Assembly (NCBI GenBank): GCA_002448555.1
Contig: DJYV01000027.1
Location: 1-16,232 of the forward strand
DNA length: 16,232 bases
DNA from: Flavobacteriales bacterium UBA6969
Lineage (GTDB): Bacteria > Bacteroidota > Bacteroidia > Flavobacteriales_D > Sanyastnellaceae
Direction: 5' to 3'
The notes under the pieces were generated by a model, which was given only the letters and a program-made list of their open reading frames with translations, was not told the origin of the DNA and ran no database searches. The position numbers were made by a program, and so were the translations under genes. Of the stretch, positions 7,417-14,079 are shown piece by piece. The first letter of the stretch is position 1. Each line of letters starts with the position of its first letter.

Positions 7417-10224
7417 ATGCGACACATTTTCCTTTCCATCACTTTTGCACTTGCCTGCGGCTTGGTGCTCGGCCAAACTTTCTCGAATGACTCGGGAACT
7501 TTGCCAGATAGCTACAACAGCGGCAACTGCGTCGGATTCACCGATATGGACAACGACGGCCTCGATGACATCGTGGTGTTGGACCAATCAAAGACCGTTA
7601 AAGTTTTATACCAAGATGCTTCCGGTGGATTCGCTGAGGTGGATTACGGAAACGTGTCGAACAGCAACCAATGGGGCATGACCATTGGTGATTACGACAA
7701 CGATGGCCACAAAGACGTGTTCGCCGGTGGTGCATATGACGGTGTGCACGTGAAGCACATTGATGCCGTTGGTTCATCGAGTGACATGGATCTTGCGGAT
7801 GGCTCGATGTTCATGCAGGCATGCAATTTTGCTGACATCGACAACGACGGTCAATTGGACGCGTTTGGGTGCCACGATGATGCGCTTTCTCGCATGTGGA
7901 AAGGCAACGGAAGCGATTTGGACAACGATGCCACGCTGATCGATTTGACAGACTACGATTATTCTGACTACCCCAACACCGACCACAGCGGCAACTACGG
8001 CACGGTGTTCAGTGACTTTGACAACGATGGCGATGTGGACTTGGTGATTGCGAAATGCCGCCAGTTCGTGAACGATCCTTTCGATCCGCGTCGCGTCAAC
8101 CAAATCTGGATGAACAACGGAGACGGCACGTGGGCTGAAGTGGCAGAGGAACGCGGGTTGGTGTTGAATGAACAAAGCTGGACTGTGGACTTTGCCGACT
8201 ACGACAACGACGGCGATTTCGACTGCTTCTTGACCAATCACTCGACCACCATGACGTTATTGGAGAACGACGGCAACGGATACTTCACGGACATCACGCA
8301 AGCCGCGGGATTGGATTTTGACGGTTTCGCGTTGCAGGCCAAAATGGCGGATTTCGACAACGACGGATTTGTGGACGTTCTAGTAGCAGGTGGCATCCAC
8401 CGCTACTACCGCAACAACGGTGACGGAACCTTCACACAGGACAACGCCTTTTCATCCGGTGATACCATGCACAGTTTCGCACTGGGTGACGTGAACCGAG
8501 ATGGTACGATTGACGTCTATGCGAGCTACGGCAACGGATACAACTCCCCCGACAACGGCAACGACGACATTCTCTGGCTCAACACGGGGAATGACAACCA
8601 CTGGATTGCATTCGACCTCGAAGGAATTGTTTCGAACAAAGACGCTGTCGGAACCAAGGTGGTGCTGACAGGTGACTTTGGAACGATGATTCGTGAAGTA
8701 CGTGCTGGAGAGAGCTACGGCATCACGAACACGTTTGCGTGCATGTTTGGATTGGGGGCGCACGAGGTGGTCGAAACCGCGACCATCAAGTGGCCCAGCG
8801 GCATGGAAACAACCATTGAAAACCCGGCCATTGACCAGTACCACAACTTCTTGGAGGCGCCGTGCATGACGGACGTCGAACTGTCGTTTTCTTCGGAATT
8901 GGTTTTGTGCCCCGATGAAACGCTTGAGTTGTCAGTGAATGGGACCTTCGCGTCGTATGCCTGGTCGACGGGTGATGAGACGGCTTCCATTGAAGTGGGA
9001 GAAGCGGGCCTCTACAGCGTGGTCGTATACGACGCCGATGGATGTGCAGCCATTTCGGAGTCCGTTGCGGTTGAGGTCATCACGGCCCAAGCGCCGGAAG
9101 TACAAGTTGTCGGTGAACTCACTTTCTGCGATGGCAATGCTGTTGAGTTCATTGGGCCCAACGGTGCCGAATGGACGTGGTCTAACGGAGAAACAACGCA
9201 AAGCATCTCGGTAACGGAATCGGGCACGTACTCGCTCATTTTGTTGGACGAGTGCGGTAACGACAATCCTTCTGAAGAGTTTGTTGTGGAGGTATTGGAT
9301 GCTCCTGACGTTCCCACCATCACCGTTCCCGATGCAGTGAATGCGGATGAGACGTTTACATTGACGTCTTCGTCATCGTCTACCCGGTGGTACGATGATG
9401 AGTTGGCCGTCGATCCATTGTTCATTGGTGAGGCGTACGAAACATCACTTGCGGAAACGACCACGTTGTGGGTGGAAGACATCAACGATTCAGGATTGGA
9501 GGAAGGCAATGGAGGCCGCATGGGCATGGGGCAAGGCCAGTACCACGACAACAGCGTACGTTGGTTGCTTTTCGATGCGTATGAAGACCTGGTTATCCAT
9601 ACCGTGGATGTGTATGCCAACGGCGCCGGCGAGCGCGAGATTGGTGTCATTGATGCCGAAGGCACTGTATTGGCATCGGGAGTGTTTGACTTGACCGATG
9701 GCTTGAACACGTTGACATTGGATTTTGAAGTACCTGCCGGAACCAACTACGGCTTGCGCTCATTCGCGGATGACCCGCAATTGTGGCGCGATGGCCCAGG
9801 CACGGACATGGCCTATCCCTACGAATTGGGAACCTTGGGGTCCATCACCCAGAGTACAGCGGGAGGCAACAATGCCTACAATTATTACTACTTCTTCTAC
9901 AATTGGGTGGTGCAAACGCCATTTGACGGCTGTCCATCCGATCGCATTCCCGTTACCATCACGGTGGTCGGAATGGAGGAAGTCAGCAGTGCTTTCAAAT
10001 CCCTCTATCCCAATCCGACAAACGGTGCAGTTCAACTCACGACGAATGAATCCTTCGCCAGGGCGGAGTGGAGCTTGCTCAACGGTTTGGGTCAGTTGGC
10101 CGCTGCTGGACAACTCAACGGTACCGTGAATGTGCTGGACTTCAGCAACCAGGCGGTAGGTCAATACATGCTGCAGTTGCGCAACGAAACAGACGTACAG
10201 ACGGTGAAGCTCATCATTGAGTAA
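7417..10224 (+). CDS. Secreted FG-GAP/VCBS propeller protein with ASPIC/UnbV domain, Ig-like domains and T9SS sorting domain
   Basis: This is a 935-residue exported protein. A signal peptide covers 1-20 (MRHIFLSITFALACGLVLGQ). Residues about 35-390 contain seven calcium-binding DxDxDG-type loops, starting near 43, 92, 140, 200, 261, 312 and 358 (the last is DVNRDG), which suggests a seven-bladed FG-GAP/VCBS beta-propeller. An ASPIC/UnbV domain follows at about 396-480 (REVRAGESYGITN, FGLGAHEVVETATIKWPSG), as in CRTAC1-like proteins. Two Ig-like units rich in Trp-Ser-x-Gly motifs lie near 487-628, then a third beta unit near 630-690. A jelly-roll-like module at about 700-850 carries the NAYNYYYFFYNW block seen in many Bacteroidota secreted proteins. 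The end, 858-935, is a type A T9SS C-terminal domain (LYPNPTNGAVQL ... GQYMLQLRNETDVQTVKLIIE). The protein is therefore probably moved through T9SS and anchored on or released from the surface. Its binding partner is unknown; I see no catalytic domain. Confidence 0.92.
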   Translation: MRHIFLSITFALACGLVLGQTFSNDSGTLPDSYNSGNCVGFTDMDNDGLDDIVVLDQSKTVKVLYQDASGGFAEVDYGNVSNSNQWGMTIGDYDNDGHKDVFAGGAYDGVHVKHIDAVGSSSDMDLADGSMFMQACNFADIDNDGQLDAFGCHDDALSRMWKGNGSDLDNDATLIDLTDYDYSDYPNTDHSGNYGTVFSDFDNDGDVDLVIAKCRQFVNDPFDPRRVNQIWMNNGDGTWAEVAEERGLVLNEQSWTVDFADYDNDGDFDCFLTNHSTTMTLLENDGNGYFTDITQAAGLDFDGFALQAKMADFDNDGFVDVLVAGGIHRYYRNNGDGTFTQDNAFSSGDTMHSFALGDVNRDGTIDVYASYGNGYNSPDNGNDDILWLNTGNDNHWIAFDLEGIVSNKDAVGTKVVLTGDFGTMIREVRAGESYGITNTFACMFGLGAHEVVETATIKWPSGMETTIENPAIDQYHNFLEAPCMTDVELSFSSELVLCPDETLELSVNGTFASYAWSTGDETASIEVGEAGLYSVVVYDADGCAAISESVAVEVITAQAPEVQVVGELTFCDGNAVEFIGPNGAEWTWSNGETTQSISVTESGTYSLILLDECGNDNPSEEFVVEVLDAPDVPTITVPDAVNADETFTLTSSSSSTRWYDDELAVDPLFIGEAYETSLAETTTLWVEDINDSGLEEGNGGRMGMGQGQYHDNSVRWLLFDAYEDLVIHTVDVYANGAGEREIGVIDAEGTVLASGVFDLTDGLNTLTLDFEVPAGTNYGLRSFADDPQLWRDGPGTDMAYPYELGTLGSITQSTAGGNNAYNYYYFFYNWVVQTPFDGCPSDRIPVTITVVGMEEVSSAFKSLYPNPTNGAVQLTTNESFARAEWSLLNGLGQLAAAGQLNGTVNVLDFSNQAVGQYMLQLRNETDVQTVKLIIE

Positions 10225-10245
10225 AGCGTCTAAGCTTTTGATACG

Positions 10246-10278
10246 AAAGACGGTGGCTCTAGGGCCACCGTTTTTTTT
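10246..10278 (+). terminator. Strong intrinsic terminator, probably usable in both directions
   Basis: A perfect 8-bp stem (ACGGTGGC at 10250-10257 with GCCACCGT at 10264-10271) closes a 6-base loop and is followed by eight T residues at 10271-10278. It lies 22 bases after the stop of the secreted propeller gene. A run of A just before the stem can pair with the T tract and gives a weaker T-rich tail (TCTTTC) on the minus strand, where the yigZ-like gene ends at 10282. One hairpin may therefore serve both convergent genes. Confidence 0.9.
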
Positions 10279-10281
10279 GCC

Positions 10282-10881
10282 TTACGGTAGGATTTCGCAA
10301 CCGTAGAATTCGTCCAAAGCTCGATGCAATGTGGGGTACTGAGACGCGCGTATGTTGAGGCAGACCGTGCAGGTATCGGTAAATGTCTGGTCCATCACGC
10401 GCGCGTTGAGTCTTTCACCCAATGCCATGACCACACCGATTAAACCGTAGGGGCACCGAACGGTCACTGATTTCTCGATGAAGCGTTCTACAATCTGGCT
10501 GTTTTCGAGCGCCATCAAGGTGGCCGTCCTGTACGCGTCAATCAATCCGCCAACACCGAGTTTCGTTCCGCCGAAGTACCGTACGACGACCCCGAGGCAG
10601 TTCGTGACTTCTTTTGACTTGAGCGCTCCGAGGATAGGTGGGCCAGCGCTGTTGGCGGGTTCTCCGTCATCCGATGTGCGCCAAGCATCACCCGTTGGGC
10701 CTATTCGGTAGGCGTAGGCGTGATGCCGTGCGTCGTGGTGCTTTTTGCGCAGCACTTCGAGGTGGGCCTTGGCTTCGTCAACGCTTTTGACCGGGAAGAC
10801 GTAACCGTAGTGTTTTGATCCCTTTACTTTGTACAGGGCATCAGCAGGCGCGTGGATTGTGTGAAACACATCTTCGCCCAT
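10282..10881 (-). CDS. YigZ/IMPACT (UPF0029) family protein
   Basis: This 199-residue cytoplasmic protein belongs to the YigZ/IMPACT family. The N-terminal IMPACT-like domain carries the hallmark block DDGEPANSAGPPIL near 75-88 and VVRYFGGTKLGVGGLIDAYRTA near 101-122; the C-terminal part resembles the DUF1949 ferredoxin-like domain. The eukaryotic relative IMPACT regulates GCN2-dependent translation; the bacterial role is not settled and ribosome or nucleic-acid binding is only suspected. I choose the ATG at 10881, which shares one base with the stop codon of the upstream epimerase gene (TGATG), a usual coupling arrangement. An in-frame GTG at 10884 would add one residue. It is the last gene of the rho-porT run and stops just before the bidirectional hairpin. 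Confidence 0.9.
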   Translation of the reverse strand: MGEDVFHTIHAPADALYKVKGSKHYGYVFPVKSVDEAKAHLEVLRKKHHDARHHAYAYRIGPTGDAWRTSDDGEPANSAGPPILGALKSKEVTNCLGVVVRYFGGTKLGVGGLIDAYRTATLMALENSQIVERFIEKSVTVRCPYGLIGVVMALGERLNARVMDQTFTDTCTVCLNIRASQYPTLHRALDEFYGCEILP

Positions 10882-12725
10882 CACCCTTTGTATTCTGGGA
10901 TGAGCGCGGCAAGGAGCTGGCGCGTGGCGCTGTGGTTGCCCTGGTCTGTTGCCAATGCTGCAATGGCATTCATATCGCTGGACGCGAGGGTTCCTGGCGT
11001 CTGGGCCCGCATGATTTTTTCGTGGTGTGTGGGCAGGAGGGATTCCCGTTGGGAAAGCAATTCTTCGTGCATCTTCTCTCCGGGGCGCAGTCCGGTGATG
11101 ACCACTTCAATATCGCGTCCAGCTTCCATTCCAGCCAAGGCAATCATTTTGTTGGCAAGATCCAGGATGCGCACGGATTCGCCCATGTCGAAAACAAACA
11201 CGTTGTTTTTCTCTCCAATGGCCGAGGCTTCAAGTACGAGGGATACGGCCTCGGGAATGGTCATGAAATAGCGCGTGACTTCGGCATCGGTGACGGTGAT
11301 GGGGCCTCCTCGTTCGATTTGTTGTTTGAACAAGGGAATGACCGAACCGTTGCTTCCAAGTACGTTTCCGAAACGCGTGATGACACAGCGAATGTCTGCC
11401 TTGGAGCCCTCGTGCAGAACGAGTAATTCCGCCAGTCGTTTCGTGCATCCCATGACGCTTGTTGGGTTTACGGCTTTGTCTGTGGAGATCATGACAAACC
11501 GCTCACAACCGGCTTCAATGGCTGCACGCAGTGCCCGATGCGTACCCAAAACATTGGTTTCAAAAGCCTGCCACGGTTGTTTCTCCATCAAAGGCACGTG
11601 CTTGTAAGCAGCGGCGTGGAAGACAATGTGAGGCTTGAAGGCCACCAGGGTTTCCGAAAGCTGCTTTCCGTCCCGGATGTCACCGACTTGCAGATCAACG
11701 GCGTCTTGGCTGCCCGTGCGGTTCAGTTCTACGTGCAAATCGTGCAGCGGCGTTTCGGCCTGGTCAATGGCCAGTACCGCTGCGGGCCGATGGATAAGCA
11801 CTTGGCGAACGATTTCAGAACCGATGGATCCGGCGGCACCGGTGATGCAGATGCGTTTGCCTAGGATGCTGCTTTGTGCTGCTTCAGCTGACAAGGCGAT
11901 GGGGGTGCGGCCGAGGAGATCTTCAATGTTCAGTTCGCGGATTTGGCCCACCGAAAGTTCTCCGTTGATCCACTTATCCACCGGCGGTACATCGAGGGGC
12001 CTCACGCCGTGCTTGAGTGCGAGATCCACCATGCTTCGCCGCCGCTCAGCGCTGAGGTTTTGGATGCTCAAGATGACCCGGTCGACGCTTCCGCGCATGA
12101 AGAGGCGTTCAGCCTCGTCCGCGTTGTACACGTCCACGCCTTCGAGTTTCTTGCCCACCTTCGTGCGGTCATCGTCAATGAAGGCGACCACGCGCATGCT
12201 GGATTCGCCGAGTTCGCGGTCAATGGTGTGTTTGGCGATGAGCCCCGCTTCACCTGCGCCAAAAATGGCCACGAGGGTCTGTGCGCCCGGAACCCGACGG
12301 TTGTAGACATACAGCCACTTCACAAACCAACGCCCGGAGATCATGACGCCGGAAGCGATGAGCCACTCGATACCAACAATCGAAAACGGGATTAAGTACG
12401 TGCCGTCCCCCGCGGAAGCGGTCACGAAATTGGCCACTACGAAGCAAGCGCTCCCCGTCAGATTGGAAATGAGCAACCGACGCGCGTCGGCGAGCCCCGT
12501 ATGCCGAATGATGCCTGCGTAGGTTCGGTAGGCCAAGGCACATCCAAGGCGAACGACAAGGAAGAAGGGCAAAAAAGCTTTCCATACGGCCCATTCGTGA
12601 GAAGGGATGGCGAATTCAAAACGCAGCAGCGTCGCCGCGTAAAGTGCGAAAACCGCAATGCAGAGGTCAATGCCCGTCACCATCCAGCGCGGCGCATGGG
12701 ATTGGGGAAGCATTCGTTTCAGCAT
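10881..12725 (-). CDS. Membrane-bound UDP-sugar 4,6-dehydratase/epimerase, FlaA1/CapD/WbpM type
   Basis: The 614-residue protein has the two-part build of WbpM/PglF/CapD enzymes. The N-terminal 140 residues contain four hydrophobic helices. A first Rossmann-like domain starts at VAIFGAGEAG (152-161). A second, catalytic short-chain dehydrogenase-type domain starts at ICITGAAGSIGSE (292-304). The active-site segment STDKAVNPTSVMGCTKR (414-430) has Met425 and Lys429 in the M-x3-K positions of the WbpM subgroup instead of the usual Tyr-x3-Lys; RFGNVLGSNGSVIPLF and GLRPGEKMHEELL follow. By family knowledge it would convert UDP-GlcNAc to a 4-keto-6-deoxy sugar nucleotide, feeding synthesis of rare amino sugars for O-antigen, capsule or glycoprotein. 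It lies 11 bp after porT and overlaps yigZ by one base. No other sugar-pathway genes are in the window, so the end product is unknown. Confidence 0.92.
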   Translation of the reverse strand: MLKRMLPQSHAPRWMVTGIDLCIAVFALYAATLLRFEFAIPSHEWAVWKAFLPFFLVVRLGCALAYRTYAGIIRHTGLADARRLLISNLTGSACFVVANFVTASAGDGTYLIPFSIVGIEWLIASGVMISGRWFVKWLYVYNRRVPGAQTLVAIFGAGEAGLIAKHTIDRELGESSMRVVAFIDDDRTKVGKKLEGVDVYNADEAERLFMRGSVDRVILSIQNLSAERRRSMVDLALKHGVRPLDVPPVDKWINGELSVGQIRELNIEDLLGRTPIALSAEAAQSSILGKRICITGAAGSIGSEIVRQVLIHRPAAVLAIDQAETPLHDLHVELNRTGSQDAVDLQVGDIRDGKQLSETLVAFKPHIVFHAAAYKHVPLMEKQPWQAFETNVLGTHRALRAAIEAGCERFVMISTDKAVNPTSVMGCTKRLAELLVLHEGSKADIRCVITRFGNVLGSNGSVIPLFKQQIERGGPITVTDAEVTRYFMTIPEAVSLVLEASAIGEKNNVFVFDMGESVRILDLANKMIALAGMEAGRDIEVVITGLRPGEKMHEELLSQRESLLPTHHEKIMRAQTPGTLASSDMNAIAALATDQGNHSATRQLLAALIPEYKG

Positions 12726-12736
12726 GCCATCTGCGG

Positions 12737-13480
12737 TTACCCTTCAAAGCAAAGGGACAGGATGAATGAGCGGGTCTTGAGCGATTGCAACGGTGCCGAG
12801 TACTGGCTATCGTCTTGGATCAAGATGTTGCGGTTGCCTAGTTCGAATTTGCCTTCGATACTGAATTTGAAAAAGGGGAGGAAGATGTCCACGCCTGCTC
12901 CCAAGTCGATTGAGCTGTTACCGGACTCCAATCGCAAAATGAAGTCGCTTGCAAGTTGCTGGTTGGTCTCCTCTTGCGATTGCATGTCCCTGCTGAATTT
13001 CGCACCAAATAGCGCATACGCAGCGTAGTTACCGACCCGGTCGGTTCTGAGTTTGAGCAGCAAGGGAAAGTTCAGGTAGACGGATTCCGTACGGCGCACC
13101 TTCAGGTCCGTTCCGCCGTCTTCCTCAAAGCGGTATTCCAGCGAGCGGTCTTGGAATGAAAGCCCGGGAATGAAGCGAACGTGAAGATTCTTTGTCGCGT
13201 CCCATGAAGCCACTAAGCCCAAGTCGAATCCAGCTTGAGGTTGATTGATGATGGACTGCAGGCTATCGCTGAAGCTGTAGTCAGGGGTGAGTGCAAGGTT
13301 AAAGTCCGATCGGTTGCCTGATATAGCGAAACCAAAATGGTACTTCTTGGTGTCAAATGCAGCGAGATTCTTACGTCCTTGCTGCGCTGCTACTGGGCCA
13401 AGGGCGGTCATCAACGCCACTCCAATTGCCAGCAAATGTTTGCGAGATGGGAACAGATTGAAAAGCGCTGAAGGGTACAT
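12737..13480 (-). CDS. porT: PorT-type outer-membrane beta-barrel protein of the type IX secretion system
   Basis: PorT is an outer-membrane barrel needed for type IX secretion in Bacteroidota. The 247-residue product starts at the ATG at 13480 with a signal peptide (SRKHLLAIGVALMTALGPVAA, cut near AAQ-QG). The mature start NLAAFDTKKYHFGFAISGNRSDF fits the conserved PorT opening, and later blocks agree: QPQAGFDLGLVASWD, LHVRFIPGLSFQDRSLEYRF, TESVYLNFPLLLKLRTDRVGNYAAYALFGAKFSRDMQSQEE. Alternating polar and aromatic strands and a C-terminal strand ending SFILSLCFEG suit an eight-stranded barrel. Upstream in-frame codons to 13609 are open, but they lack a signal peptide and overlap the DUF4199-like gene, so I reject the longer form. 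It follows the DUF4199-like gene by 50 bp and precedes the UDP-sugar enzyme by 11 bp. Two probable T9SS cargo genes lie in the same window. Confidence 0.88.
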   Translation of the reverse strand: MYPSALFNLFPSRKHLLAIGVALMTALGPVAAQQGRKNLAAFDTKKYHFGFAISGNRSDFNLALTPDYSFSDSLQSIINQPQAGFDLGLVASWDATKNLHVRFIPGLSFQDRSLEYRFEEDGGTDLKVRRTESVYLNFPLLLKLRTDRVGNYAAYALFGAKFSRDMQSQEETNQQLASDFILRLESGNSSIDLGAGVDIFLPFFKFSIEGKFELGNRNILIQDDSQYSAPLQSLKTRSFILSLCFEG

Positions 13481-13530
13481 AAGGCGTGAATGCGTTGTAA
13501 ATCTACAAACGGATGACCAGCTCCTGTATT

Positions 13531-14079
13531 TCATATGGGGTGTGCATTCCAAATGCGTGGCATCACTGCCGCGAAAATGGCGGAGAGGACGGCGGCTGTA
13601 AAAATCCACACCATCAAGACGGTACCAATGAAGAAGAGGGGGGAGAAAAAGACTTCGAGGTTTGCCGCTTGTTGAGTGAAGATTTCTTCGGAGGATTGTT
13701 GTCCCAAAGCAGCGTTGGAATCCTGAACTGCGCCCAATGCGTTGGGGTCGTTTACAAATTCTTCCAGCAGTTCAAGCTGCTCCTTTTTTCGTTGATTGAT
13801 GGTTTCGGGCACCAAGGCGTAGTACCAGATTCCCATGGAACATGACAGCACCAATCCATACAAAACGGTTGTTTTGGCCACATTTTTCCACCGCTGAATG
13901 AAGGTGGGTTCACTTCGATGCACGTAGGATAGAAGCGCCGCAAGTCCTGTGACGCAGGCGAGGTTCCAAAAGATGCCTGCTTGATTGGATTGCTCCCACG
14001 TCCAGGTGCCCAAACCGTATAGCTTGATGGCAAACCAGGCAGCAATGCCCGTTCCGAAAAGCAAGCGGATTTTAGCCAT
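13531..14079 (-). CDS. DUF4199-like four-helix membrane protein
   Basis: A 182-residue integral membrane protein of unknown function. Hydrophobic segments lie near 5-22, 33-50, 68-90 and 143-172. Between the third and fourth is a charged, probably helical loop (VPETINQRKKEQLELLEEF) followed by a Gln/Ser-rich stretch. This topology, with a charged loop between the last two hydrophobic parts, is what I know from DUF4199 proteins of Bacteroidota; the assignment rests on pattern and not on a search, and another small DUF family is possible. The start at 14079 overlaps the end of rho by 8 bp, so the gene is almost certainly co-transcribed and coupled with rho. There is no signal for secretion beyond the first helix and no catalytic motif that I can see. 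Confidence 0.8.
   Translation of the reverse strand: MAKIRLLFGTGIAAWFAIKLYGLGTWTWEQSNQAGIFWNLACVTGLAALLSYVHRSEPTFIQRWKNVAKTTVLYGLVLSCSMGIWYYALVPETINQRKKEQLELLEEFVNDPNALGAVQDSNAALGQQSSEEIFTQQAANLEVFFSPLFFIGTVLMVWIFTAAVLSAIFAAVMPRIWNAHPI

Noticed and set aside
13481..13609. N-terminal extension of the PorT protein
   Set aside because: It would bury the signal peptide 43 residues in and overlap the DUF4199-like gene; the ATG at 13480 puts the signal peptide at the start.
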